This document shows positions 42,991 to 52,877 of a stretch of 52,877 nt of DNA, piece by piece (the first letter of the stretch is position 1; the number at the start of each line of letters is the position of its first letter). A model generated the notes under the pieces. That model was not told the origin of the DNA. It saw nothing but the letters and a program-made list of their open reading frames with translations, and ran no database searches. This DNA comes from Clostridiaceae bacterium (GTDB lineage: Bacteria; Bacillota; Clostridia; Lachnospirales; Lachnospiraceae): contig CABIYE010000021.1 of NCBI GenBank assembly GCA_902362865.1, positions 1 through 52,877 of the forward strand. Direction: 5' to 3'. The position numbers were made by a program, and so were the translations under genes.

Positions 42991-43200
42991 ATGGAAACTA
43001 TAAAATTGAGAGAAGAATTTATCAAACTTGGACAGGCTTTAAAAGCGTGTGGTCTTGTAGAATCAGGAGTAGAGGCAAAAGAAGTAATTCAGGATGGAAT
43101 GGTAAAGGTGAATGGAGTTACGGAAACTCGTCGTGGAAAAAAATTATATGGCGGAGATATCGTATCTTATGATGGGGAAGAGATAAAAATTGAAGATTAA
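42991..43200 (+). CDS. S4-domain RNA-binding protein RlbA/YaaA
   Basis: 69 aa single S4 domain (REEFIKLGQALKACGLVESGVEAKEVIQDGMVKVNG). Always between dnaN and recF in Firmicutes; binds RNA, probably ribosome related. It overlaps recF by 11 nt. AGGAG precedes ATG. Confidence 0.92.
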   Translation: METIKLREEFIKLGQALKACGLVESGVEAKEVIQDGMVKVNGVTETRRGKKLYGGDIVSYDGEEIKIED

Positions 43201-44275
43201 GTCTTTAAAATTGAAGAATTTCAGAAATTATGATTTATTGACTTTGGATTTTGATCCATCAACCAATATTTTCTATGGCGATAATGCCCAGGGAAAGACA
43301 AATATCCTGGAATCTGTTTATATGTGTGGTACTACAAAGTCTCATCGTGGGACTAAGGACAGAGATATGATTCGATTTGGGGAAGAAGAATCACATATAG
43401 AAGCAATCATCGACAGAAATGGAACTACTTATCAGATTGATATGCATCTGAAAAAAAATAGTCCGAAAGGTATTGCTATTAATAAAATACCAATCAAAAA
43501 AGCAAGTGAATTGTTCGGAATTGTGAATATTGTATTTTTTTCTCCGGAGGATCTGAATATTATAAAAAATGGTCCTTCTGAAAGAAGAAGATTTCTGGAT
43601 TTGGAATTATCACAGCTTGATAAGGTATATCTCAAAAATCTTGCTAATTATAATCGTATTGTAAATCAAAGAAATCATTTATTAAAAGATATTGGTAATC
43701 AGGAAGACCTTTTGGGTACTTTAGATATATGGGATTTACAATTAATTGAATATGGTACTAAAATAATAGAAAGAAGAAAGAAATTTATAGAACAAGTAAA
43801 TGAAATAATTTCTATAGTACATAAAAAAATTACCGGAGGCAGAGAAAAGATAAAACTATTGTATGAGCCGTCTATCGGTATTTATGCGCTGGAGCAGGCG
43901 TTGAAGAAGAGCAGAGAAAGAGATATTAGAATGAGAAGCACATCCGTCGGTCCTCACAGAGATGATATTTGTTTTTTGAATGAGGATATAGATATCCGGA
44001 AATTTGGTTCTCAGGGACAGCAGAGGACGGCAGCACTTTCTTTAAAGCTTTCAGAGATAGAGTTAGTAAAAAGAGCAACGAAGGATAAACCGATTCTTTT
44101 ACTTGATGATGTATTGTCTGAACTTGATAAACACAGGCAAAACTATTTATTAGACAGCATTAATGATATACAAACTTTGATTACCTGTACAGGCGTGGAT
44201 GAGTTTGTAAATCACAGATTTTCTATAAACAAAATATTCCATGTCCGGGAAGGACAGGTAGTAAAAGAAAATTAG
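43190..44275 (+). CDS. recF: DNA replication/repair protein RecF
   Basis: 361 aa SMC-like ATPase that loads RecA at gaps. Walker A GDNAQGKTNILE near 30-41, signature and Walker B FGSQGQQRTAALSLKLSE…PILLLDDVLSELD, D-loop present. The start is TTG (43190) inside the end of rlbA, with GAAGAG upstream; no nearer ATG fits the conserved N-terminus MKIKSLKLKNFRNY. Confidence 0.96.
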   Translation: MKIKSLKLKNFRNYDLLTLDFDPSTNIFYGDNAQGKTNILESVYMCGTTKSHRGTKDRDMIRFGEEESHIEAIIDRNGTTYQIDMHLKKNSPKGIAINKIPIKKASELFGIVNIVFFSPEDLNIIKNGPSERRRFLDLELSQLDKVYLKNLANYNRIVNQRNHLLKDIGNQEDLLGTLDIWDLQLIEYGTKIIERRKKFIEQVNEIISIVHKKITGGREKIKLLYEPSIGIYALEQALKKSRERDIRMRSTSVGPHRDDICFLNEDIDIRKFGSQGQQRTAALSLKLSEIELVKRATKDKPILLLDDVLSELDKHRQNYLLDSINDIQTLITCTGVDEFVNHRFSINKIFHVREGQVVKEN

Positions 44276-46219
<1,944 letters not shown>

Positions 46220-46235
46220 GAGGAAGTAAGAAAGT

Positions 46236-48722
46236 ATGGAAGATAATATTTTTGATAAAGTCCACGAAGTGGATCTGAAGAAAACAATGGAAACTTCTTA
46301 TATCGACTATGCTATGAGTGTCATTGCTTCCCGTGCACTGCCGGATGTAAGAGATGGTTTAAAGCCGGTTCAGAGAAGAATTTTATATTCTATGATAGAG
46401 CTGAATAATGGTCCTGATAAACCGCACAGGAAATGTGCGCGTATTGTTGGAGATACTATGGGTAAATATCATCCTCATGGAGACAGTTCTATTTATGGAG
46501 CTCTTGTAAATATGGCGCAGGAATGGTCTACCAGATATCCTTTAGTGGATGGACATGGAAATTTTGGCTCTGTGGACGGGGACGGTGCGGCTGCTATGCG
46601 ATATACAGAGGCACGGCTGAGTAAGATTTCCATGGAGCTTACGGCGGACATTAACAAAGATACAGTGGATTTCGCACCAAACTTTGATGAGACAGAGAAA
46701 GAGCCGGTTGTTCTTCCGGCACGTTTTCCGAATCTTCTGGTAAATGGAACTTCGGGTATTGCTGTAGGTATGGCTACGAATATTCCGCCGCATAATCTGA
46801 AGGAAGTTATTGATGCAGTGGTTAAAATTATAGACGATCAGATTGATGAAAATGGCGAGACGACTATGGAAGATATTCTGGAGATTATCAAAGGTCCGGA
46901 TTTTCCGACAGGAGCTGTGATACTCGGTAAAAAAGGTATCGAAGAAGCTTATCGTACAGGACGTGGAAAAATAAGAGTACGTGCAGTAACTGATATAGAA
47001 TCCATGCCAAATGGTAAGAGCAGGATTATTGTAACGGAACTTCCTTTTATGGTAAATAAAGCACGGCTCATTGAAAAGATTGCCGAACTGGTAAGAGATA
47101 AGAAGATTGATGGAATTACGGAATTGAGCGATCAGTCAAGCCGTGAAGGTATGAGAATCTGTATTGAACTCCGAAGGGATGTTAATCCAAATGTTCTGCT
47201 CAATCAGCTTTATAAGCATACACAGCTTCAAGATACTTTTGGTGTTATTATGCTTGCTCTGGTAGGAAATGAGCCGAAAGTCATGAATATCCTTGAGATG
47301 CTGCATCACTACCTGAATCATCAGGAAGAGGTAGTAACGAGAAGGACGAAGTATGAATTAAATAAAGCAGAAGAGCGTGCCCATATTTTACAGGGATTAT
47401 TAATAGCCCTTGATAATATCGATGAAGTAATTAAAATTATCAGAGGTTCTGCAAATGTACAGACAGCAAAATCAGAATTGATGGAGCGTTTTGATTTATC
47501 TGAGGTACAGGCTCAGGCAATTGTAGATATGCGTCTGCGTGCACTTACGGGTCTGGAAAGAGAGAAGCTGGAAGCAGAATATGCGGAATTAATGAAGAGG
47601 ATTGGTGAATTGAAAGCAATTCTGGCAGATAGAAAGCTGCTTTTGGGCGTAATTAAAGAAGAGATTCTTGTAATTAAAAATAAGTATGGAGATGAAAGGA
47701 AAACATCAATCGGATTTGATGAATTTGATATTTCTACAGAAGATTTGATTCCAAAACAGGATGTCGTTATTACTATGACGAAGTTGGGATATGTAAAAAG
47801 GATGTCTCATGATACTTTTAAAGCACAGCACCGGGGAGGTAAAGGTATTAAGGGAATTCAGACTCTGGAAGAAGATTATGTAGAAGAATTATTTATGACC
47901 CATTCTCATCACTATATTATGTTCTTTACAAATACAGGACGGGTATACCGGATGAAGGCGTATGAAATACCGGAGGCAGGCAGAACGTCCAGAGGAACAG
48001 CTATTATAAATCTTCTTCAGCTTCAGCCGGGGGAGAAGATTACAGCGGTAATACCAATTGATGAATATAGAGAAGGGGAATATCTTTTCATGGCTACCCG
48101 AAGGGGACTTGTGAAAAAGACTCCTATTACAGATTTTTCCAATGTACGTAAAACCGGCCTTGCAGCGATTACTCTCAGAGAAGAGGACGAACTGATAGAA
48201 GTAAAATATACAGATAATAACAGAGATATTATTATGGTTACAAAATATGGTCTTTGCATCCGATTTAGCGAAAAAGATGTTCGTTCTACAGGAAGGACAT
48301 CTATGGGAGTGCGAGGCATGAATCTGGGTGACAGAGACGAAGTAATTGGCATGCAGCTTGATTCTCAGGGAAGTCATTTGCTGATCGTATCCGAAAAAGG
48401 TATGGGAAAACGTACTCTTATGGGAGAATTTGGCAGACAGAACCGAGGCGGTAAGGGTGTAAAATGTTACAAGATTACAGAAAAAACAGGCAACGTAGTT
48501 GGTATTAAGGCTGTGGATAATGATAATGAGATTATGATTATCAATACAGAGGGAATCGTTATAAGAATGAAATGTGCAGATATTTCTACATTAGGACGTG
48601 TAACTTCTGGTGTGAAGCTTATAAATCTGACTAATGAAGTTACGGTTGCGAGCATTGCAAAGGTAAGAAAAGGCGATGAAGATGAAAGTAACGAAGAAGT
48701 TTCTAAAGAATCAGAAAAATAA
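46236..48722 (+). CDS. gyrA: DNA gyrase subunit A
   Basis: 828 aa. Winged-helix/tower with active-site Tyr123 ([10 protein letters not shown]), quinolone region [17 protein letters not shown] (Ser84 corresponds to E. coli Ser83; position 88, E. coli Asp87, is Gly), and a C-terminal beta-pinwheel containing the GyrA box QHRGGKG (near 530). Tail is acidic ([15 protein letters not shown]). Starts 16 nt after gyrB with AGGAGG. Confidence 0.98.
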   Translation: MEDNIFDKVHEVDLKKTMETSYIDYAMSVIASRALPDVRDGLKPVQRRILYSMIELNNGPDKPHRKCARIVGDTMGKYHPHGDSSIYGALVNMAQEWSTRYPLVDGHGNFGSVDGDGAAAMRYTEARLSKISMELTADINKDTVDFAPNFDETEKEPVVLPARFPNLLVNGTSGIAVGMATNIPPHNLKEVIDAVVKIIDDQIDENGETTMEDILEIIKGPDFPTGAVILGKKGIEEAYRTGRGKIRVRAVTDIESMPNGKSRIIVTELPFMVNKARLIEKIAELVRDKKIDGITELSDQSSREGMRICIELRRDVNPNVLLNQLYKHTQLQDTFGVIMLALVGNEPKVMNILEMLHHYLNHQEEVVTRRTKYELNKAEERAHILQGLLIALDNIDEVIKIIRGSANVQTAKSELMERFDLSEVQAQAIVDMRLRALTGLEREKLEAEYAELMKRIGELKAILADRKLLLGVIKEEILVIKNKYGDERKTSIGFDEFDISTEDLIPKQDVVITMTKLGYVKRMSHDTFKAQHRGGKGIKGIQTLEEDYVEELFMTHSHHYIMFFTNTGRVYRMKAYEIPEAGRTSRGTAIINLLQLQPGEKITAVIPIDEYREGEYLFMATRRGLVKKTPITDFSNVRKTGLAAITLREEDELIEVKYTDNNRDIIMVTKYGLCIRFSEKDVRSTGRTSMGVRGMNLGDRDEVIGMQLDSQGSHLLIVSEKGMGKRTLMGEFGRQNRGGKGVKCYKITEKTGNVVGIKAVDNDNEIMIINTEGIVIRMKCADISTLGRVTSGVKLINLTNEVTVASIAKVRKGDEDESNEEVSKESEK

Positions 48723-48735
48723 ATAAAAAAAGTAA

Positions 48736-48786
48736 AATGCAGGATATAATTCAGAAAAAGAATAATTATGAATTATATCCTGCATT
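48736..48786. terminator. Strong bidirectional terminator gyrA/sod
   Basis: AATGCAGGATATAATTC and its complement form a 17-bp stem with a 17-nt loop, with a T-run on the gyrA side and A-run on the other. The two flanking genes converge. Confidence 0.92.
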
Positions 48787-48789
48787 TTT

Positions 48790-49242
48790 TTATTTTATAA
48801 CACCACAGCCTATTTTTGTGCCGGAATCTCCGGAAGGCTGGCTTCTGAAATCATCAGGCATATCATGAATGATAACTGTTCTTCCAATGATGTCTTCCGG
48901 GAAGAATCTATCTGTGTAGAATTCGCACCATACCATTCCTTTATTTCCCATAAGTACAGGCATATCACCGACATGATAAGGATGCGGTTTCTTTTCCGGA
49001 TTGTAGTGCCCTCCCGCATCTTTAAAAGGATCGGCAGTATTACCGGTACAGCTTCTGCCTTCATGGATATGAAAACCATAAAAATTGCCGGAACTATTTT
49101 CCGGAAGACCGGTAATATGGACAGTTACAATAGTTCCGCCATGTACACCATAAAAATGTACCTCTCCTTGTATATTGGGATAGGCAGAACTTCCTTTTAT
49201 GGATGCATAAGCATCAGATGTTAAGGAAAGATTGTTTTGCAT
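48790..49242 (-). CDS. Superoxide dismutase [Cu-Zn]-like protein
   Basis: 150 aa, no signal peptide, so apparently cytoplasmic. The Cu/Zn ligands are recognisable: GFHIHEG (first His pair), GGHYNP (bridging His), KPHPYHVGD (zinc His and Asp, loop shortened) and IIHDMPDD (last His). Cys pair HEGRSC and KIGCGVI. The active-site Arg before GC is Lys here (SGTKIGC). It would detoxify superoxide, or bind metals, in an anaerobe. The family occurs in Lachnospiraceae, but activity is not assured. Confidence 0.85.
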   Translation of the reverse strand: MQNNLSLTSDAYASIKGSSAYPNIQGEVHFYGVHGGTIVTVHITGLPENSSGNFYGFHIHEGRSCTGNTADPFKDAGGHYNPEKKPHPYHVGDMPVLMGNKGMVWCEFYTDRFFPEDIIGRTVIIHDMPDDFRSQPSGDSGTKIGCGVIK

Positions 49243-49305
49243 ATACTGCGCTCCTAATTTATTTTATGTATTAATTTATGCGCAGAAATAAAATGTGACA
49301 CGAAA

Positions 49306-49761
49306 TTATGCAGTTTCGTTGTTTAATTCACGAATAATAATTTCAGCTACTTTTGTAACTGTATCAGAAACAAATTGTGTACATTGTGCTTTCCTTTCCG
49401 GTGAATTTTTTTCTTTTCCTCTGGTAAGGACGCGACAGCATGTAGCACCGCAGGTTTCTTTAAAATAATCGTGCAATTCATTAGTGAGCTGAAAGCATTT
49501 TGTAATTTTGGGATCGCCGGGTGTTTTTCTTCCGAAAAAATACCCAAGGCACATGGTTCCGCCCGCTAATGCTCCACAGATGCATCCGCCGCCGCCGAGC
49601 CCCCAGGGAAATCCGGAACTCATCGCGATTGCATCGTCGGATAAATCAATTTCAAAGTTTTTTCTAATGGCATAGATGACAGATTCGGAACAGGCAAAGC
49701 CGGCGTTGAATATTTCTACGGCGTCTTTCCGAAGCTGATCCATGTCTATTGCTGTAGTCAT
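49306..49761 (-). CDS. C-GCAxxG-C-C family redox protein
   Basis: 151 aa. The family motif is visible: CSES near 24, GGGCICGALAGGTMCLG near 57-73, then CFQL and CGATCCRVL. The conserved Cys pattern suggests a redox or metal-binding role; no reaction is established. AAAGGAGG precedes ATG. Monocistronic, 63 nt upstream of the SOD-like gene in the same orientation, so they might be co-transcribed. Confidence 0.82.
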   Translation of the reverse strand: MTTAIDMDQLRKDAVEIFNAGFACSESVIYAIRKNFEIDLSDDAIAMSSGFPWGLGGGGCICGALAGGTMCLGYFFGRKTPGDPKITKCFQLTNELHDYFKETCGATCCRVLTRGKEKNSPERKAQCTQFVSDTVTKVAEIIIRELNNETA

Positions 49762-49853
49762 AAACAGACCTCCTTTATCAAATGATTTTTATTTATAACA
49801 ACATTTTATATCAATAAAGAAAGATTGAAAAGTAAAAAATATTGCAGTGAACT

Positions 49854-49882
49854 TTGACATAGATAGATTTACCTATTATACT
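49854..49882 (+). promoter_or_regulatory. Sigma-A promoter of the fumarase operon
   Basis: TTGACA, 17 nt, TATACT, 46 nt upstream of the fumarase alpha start codon. No operator-like dyad is visible. Confidence 0.75.
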
Positions 49883-49928
49883 TAGAAATATGGCAGAAAT
49901 ATCCTATTCATAATTTTGGAGGAAAGAG

Positions 49929-50771
49929 ATGCGTACAGTAGATGTAAAGGTAATCACAAAGAATATTAAAGAAATGTGTATAGAAGTAAATCATTATCTG
50001 TCAAAAGATATGGATATAGCAATGAAAAATGCTGTTAATAATGAAAAAGCTCCCCTTGGAAAACAGATTTTAAATCAGCTTCAGGATAATCTTAAAATAG
50101 CGGCAGAAGATATGATTCCAATTTGCCAGGATACAGGAATGGCTGTTGTTTTTCTAGAAGTGGGACAGGAAATTCACTTTGAAGGAGGAAATTTAACAGA
50201 CGCAGTAAATGAGGGAGTCCGTCAGGGATATGTGGAAGGATTCTTGAGAAAATCTGTAGTAAAGGATCCTATTTTACGTGAAAATACGAAAGATAATACA
50301 CCTGCAGTTATTCATTACAATATAGTTCCGGGAGATAAAGTGAAAATTAAAGTTGCTCCAAAAGGGTTCGGCAGTGAGAATATGAGCCGGGTATTTATGT
50401 TGAAGCCTGCAGATGGAATAGAAGGTGTGAAGAATGCAATTCTTACGGCAGTGAAAGATGCAGGACCCAATGCATGTCCTCCGATGGTTATAGGCGTAGG
50501 AATAGGCGGGACATTTGAAAAATGTGCGCTCATGGCAAAAGAAGCTTTGACCAGAGAAGTAGGAAGCCATTCTGATATTGAATGGGTAAAAAATCTTGAA
50601 GATGAGATGTTGGAAAATATCAATTGTCTTGGAATAGGGCCAGGAGGGTTAGGAGGTACAACAACAGCTCTTGCTGTAAATATAAATACTTACCCAACCC
50701 ATATTGCAGGGCTTCCGGTAGGGGTGAATATATGTTGTCATGTAAACAGGCATATCAGCAGGGAGGTATAG
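49929..50771 (+). CDS. fumA: Fumarate hydratase class I, alpha subunit
   Basis: 280 aa; converts fumarate and malate with the beta subunit, holding an oxygen-labile [4Fe-4S] cluster. Cluster Cys candidates are in IPICQDTGMA (about 60), NACPPMVIGVGIGG (about 180) and FEKCAL; the C-terminal GPGGLGGTTTALAVNINTYPTHIAG is typical. The tartrate dehydratase alpha family (TtdA) is similar, but fumarase is the usual assignment in Clostridia. First gene of the operon. Confidence 0.92.
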   Translation: MRTVDVKVITKNIKEMCIEVNHYLSKDMDIAMKNAVNNEKAPLGKQILNQLQDNLKIAAEDMIPICQDTGMAVVFLEVGQEIHFEGGNLTDAVNEGVRQGYVEGFLRKSVVKDPILRENTKDNTPAVIHYNIVPGDKVKIKVAPKGFGSENMSRVFMLKPADGIEGVKNAILTAVKDAGPNACPPMVIGVGIGGTFEKCALMAKEALTREVGSHSDIEWVKNLEDEMLENINCLGIGPGGLGGTTTALAVNINTYPTHIAGLPVGVNICCHVNRHISREV

Positions 50772-50774
50772 AAG

Positions 50775-51326
50775 ATGGAACGACATATTCAGGCACCAAT
50801 TACTAAAGAAGAGGCAAAGAAGCTGCAGTCCGGGGATTATGTATATATTACAGGAACTATTTATACCGCTCGTGATGCAGCGCACAAAAGGATGGATGAA
50901 ACTATTCATAGAGGAGAACAGTTACCTCTTAATATTGAAAATGAAGTAATTTATTATATGGGTCCATCACCTGCGCGAGAAGGCAGACCAATCGGATCGG
51001 CAGGTCCTACTACTGCAAGCCGGATGGATAAATACGCTCCAGAACTTCTTGATATGGGACTTGGAGCTATGATTGGGAAAGGAAAGCGAAATCAGGCAGT
51101 AGTGGATGCAATTATCAGAAATGGGAGTGTATATTTTGCGGCAATAGGAGGGGCAGGAGCATTATTGTCTAAATGCATCAAAGAATCAGAAGTAATTGCT
51201 TATGATGATTTAGGCACAGAAGCAATCAGGCGGTTAAAAGTAGAAGATTTTCCGGTTATTGTAGTAATAGACTGCGAAGGAAATAATCTTTATGAAACTG
51301 CAATTAAGGAGTACCAGAGACAATGA
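50775..51326 (+). CDS. fumB: Fumarate hydratase class I, beta subunit
   Basis: 183 aa. Family signature PSPAREGRPIGSAGPTTASRMDKYAPELLDMGLGAMIGKG and FAAIGGAGALLSKCIKES. It starts 3 nt after the alpha stop and overlaps the acyltransferase by 4 nt (ATGA). Confidence 0.92.
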   Translation: MERHIQAPITKEEAKKLQSGDYVYITGTIYTARDAAHKRMDETIHRGEQLPLNIENEVIYYMGPSPAREGRPIGSAGPTTASRMDKYAPELLDMGLGAMIGKGKRNQAVVDAIIRNGSVYFAAIGGAGALLSKCIKESEVIAYDDLGTEAIRRLKVEDFPVIVVIDCEGNNLYETAIKEYQRQ

Positions 51327-52045
51327 AAAGAATACTAATGATGGTTTTTCGTAATATACTGCTTGTCCCCATTATGTGGATAAAATTATGTTATCATGCA
51401 AACCATGTGGATAAATATACAGAAGAAGAACATTATAAAATGCTTCGCTTTATTACACGTAGGGCAAATAAAGGCGGAAATGTTACAATAGATGTACATG
51501 GACAGGAAAATATCCCCTCAAAAGATGGTTTTATATTTTTTCCAAATCATCAGGGACTTTATGATGTACTGGCAATCATGGACGCATGTCCGAGGCCATT
51601 TTCTGTTGTGGCAAAAAAAGAAGTGGAAAATATTCAGTTTTTGAAACAAGTATTTTCATGTATGAAAGCATATATGATTGATAGAGAAGACGTACGCCAG
51701 GCAATGCAGGTTATTGTAAATGTTACGAATGAAGTGAAAAATGGAAGAAATTATATTATTTTTGCAGAAGGGACACGTTCTAAAAATGGAAATCATCCTG
51801 GAAATTTTAAAGGAGGAAGCTTTAAAGCAGCGACAAAAGCAAAATGCCCGATTGTGCCGGTAGCATTGATAGATTCTTTCAAGCCATTTGATACTAATAC
51901 AATAAGTCCGGTAACTGTACAGGTACACTTTTTGAAGCCTATGTTATATGAAGAGTATAAAGATATGAAAACAACGGAGATTGCGGCAGAGGTAAAAAGA
52001 AGGATTGAAGAGGTTATTGAAAAGAACTGTCATCAATACAAGTAA
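51323..52045 (+). CDS. plsC: 1-acyl-sn-glycerol-3-phosphate acyltransferase
   Basis: 240 aa membrane-associated enzyme that acylates lysophosphatidic acid in phospholipid synthesis. N-terminal hydrophobic helix, catalytic motif NHQGLYD (the NHX4D motif, about 70-76), and FAEGTRSKNG (about 150) and PIVPVAL. Translationally coupled to the fumarase beta subunit, an odd functional pairing. Confidence 0.92.
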   Translation: MKRILMMVFRNILLVPIMWIKLCYHANHVDKYTEEEHYKMLRFITRRANKGGNVTIDVHGQENIPSKDGFIFFPNHQGLYDVLAIMDACPRPFSVVAKKEVENIQFLKQVFSCMKAYMIDREDVRQAMQVIVNVTNEVKNGRNYIIFAEGTRSKNGNHPGNFKGGSFKAATKAKCPIVPVALIDSFKPFDTNTISPVTVQVHFLKPMLYEEYKDMKTTEIAAEVKRRIEEVIEKNCHQYK

Positions 52046-52168
52046 AACGCAGCAGTTTAGTTATATACAAAGTGCACAAAGAATCTTCATTTTCAAACAA
52101 GTTTTAGCTTAGATTTTTGTGATTTTGTGCATGGCTGAACTGTTACAGTAAAACATTGAAAAAATTCA

Positions 52169-52197
52169 TTGACAATTGGCGAAGGGTTTAGTATAAT
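52169..52197 (+). promoter_or_regulatory. Sigma-A promoter of tRNA-Ser
   Basis: TTGACA, 17 nt, TATAAT, 10 nt upstream of the tRNA. 52046-52168 otherwise holds only a weak partial dyad (GTGCACAAA…TTTGTGCA). Confidence 0.85.
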
Positions 52198-52207
52198 AAC
52201 CTTCGCT

Positions 52208-52295
52208 GGAGAAATACTCAAGAGGCTGAAGAGGCGCCCCTGCTAAGGGTGTAGGTCGGGTGACCGGCGCGAGGGTTCAAATCCCTCTTTCTCCG
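52208..52295 (+). tRNA. tRNA-Ser(GCT)
   Basis: 88 nt: acceptor GGAGAAA/TTTCTCC, anticodon loop with GCT, a long variable arm (TAGGTCGGGTGACCGGC) typical of Ser, T loop TTCAAAT, discriminator G. A hairpin with T-run follows at 52306. Confidence 0.95.
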
Positions 52296-52305
52296 TTAAG
52301 GCAAG

Positions 52306-52333
52306 AACTGCTGAAAATTTTCAGTAGTTTTTT
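52306..52333 (+). terminator. tRNA-Ser terminator
   Basis: ACTGCTGAAAA/TTTTCAGTAGT hairpin (one wobble) followed by TTTTTTAT. Confidence 0.85.
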
Positions 52334-52441
52334 ATTTGCCTTGTAAGGTGACTTCTTTATGGAAGATATAGTAGTTTCTTCTATAATAAGACACCATCAT
52401 ATAGAGGTTTGAAAAAAAGTTAAAAAAGTTTAAAAAAACTG

Positions 52442-52471
52442 TTGACAAGCCTATGTAAAATATGATATTAT
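52442..52471 (+). promoter_or_regulatory. rRNA operon promoter
   Basis: TTGACA, 18 nt, TATTAT, upstream of the 16S gene, with A-tracts (AAAAAAAGTTAAAAAAG) just before the -35 that resemble an UP element. Confidence 0.75.
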
Positions 52472-52780
52472 GTTTGAGCTGACTCAGTGAGACAGCAAAA
52501 CGGAACCTTGATAACTGAACAATAGACAACGACCCTGAAAATTCTAAAAAGAGAAAATTCAGAGAACAAGCATCCATGAGGATGCGACCTAGAAACAGTA
52601 ATAACGGGATAGGAAAGCTAGTAGTTTTCCTGAACGGAATTGAACTTGAGAAAAAGCCGCGCAAAGGTGTGGCTTTGGATAAAAGGTGTTGCTCCGACAG
52701 TTCTAAGATTTGAAAAAACCAAATCAAGAACTGCGGAGCGCATAAACGGTAAGGTCTGTGAAAGACCAGACCTAAGCTTT
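52472..52780 (+). promoter_or_regulatory. rRNA leader with processing and antitermination structures
   Basis: Untranslated 16S leader. Stem-loops: GCTCCG…CGGAGC (52691-52739) with an inner GTTCT/AGAAC and GATTTG/CAAATC; AGGTCTG/CAGACCT just before 16S. An AACTGAAC/boxA-like stretch lies near 52511. No protein-coding gene. Confidence 0.7.

Positions 52781-52877
<97 letters not shown>

Overview
This window looks like the origin-of-replication region of a low-GC Firmicute of class Clostridia, most likely family Lachnospiraceae. The evidence is the gene order around dnaA (rsmG-mnmG-mnmE-jag-yidC-yidD-rnpA-rpmH | dnaA-dnaN-rlbA-recF-gyrB-gyrA), Lachnospiraceae-type neighbours (DUF3881, DUF4446), and the first ~97 nt of a 16S rRNA at the right edge. 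The species cannot be fixed from this much sequence.

Left part (1 to ~28.1 kb): most of one end of an integrative and conjugative element (ICE) of the Tn1549/C. difficile CTn type. On the minus strand one long transfer operon holds a huge sortase-anchored CnaB-repeat adhesin, a DUF3789-like mini-protein, a Cys-rich protein, PcfB, VirD4, Maff2, a VirB6-like channel protein, PrgI and VirB4. VirB4 is interrupted after its Walker motifs by a group II intron whose 3' end coincides with the left window edge. Relaxase and integrase must lie further left. Upstream of the adhesin sit a region-4-type sigma-like regulator, a 39-aa ORF and two near-identical 35-bp repeats that look like a shared promoter or operator.

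Next (16.4-22.5 kb) comes an accessory region with a DNA-damage flavour: a YolD-like protein and a Y-family polymerase, expressed divergently from an XRE repressor and an ImmA-type metalloprotease. Four palindromic operators lie between them, one exactly in the spacer of the polymerase promoter. Beyond are a CpXC protein, an alkyltransferase-like protein without the catalytic Cys, and the debris of an AlkD glycosylase gene. The replication/partition block (parB-parA-parB-repA) follows, with 23-bp iterons inside repA and a cluster of AGCTAA sites upstream of the par genes.

The chromosome/ICE boundary (27.37-28.11 kb) is a stack of tRNA-Arg(CCT) gene pieces: one complete tRNA and three 5' halves, each ending at the same anticodon-loop core. 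Two perfect tandem 271-bp units and one 125-bp unit separate them, each carrying its own promoter and tRNA 5' half. This is the most unusual structure in the window.

Right part (28.2-52.9 kb): ordinary core chromosome. Leftward genes are DUF3881, serS, DUF4446, spo0J, soj (with two perfect parS sites), rsmG, mnmG, mnmE, jag, yidC, yidD, rnpA and rpmH. A 195-bp MITE-like inverted-repeat element lies between mnmG and rsmG. oriC has DnaA boxes on both sides of dnaA, with DnaA-trios and an AT-rich stretch between dnaA and dnaN. Rightward come dnaA, dnaN, rlbA, recF, gyrB, gyrA, then (leftward) a Cu-Zn SOD-like gene and a C-GCAxxG-C-C gene, then (rightward) two-subunit fumarase, an acyltransferase, tRNA-Ser(GCT) and an rRNA operon.
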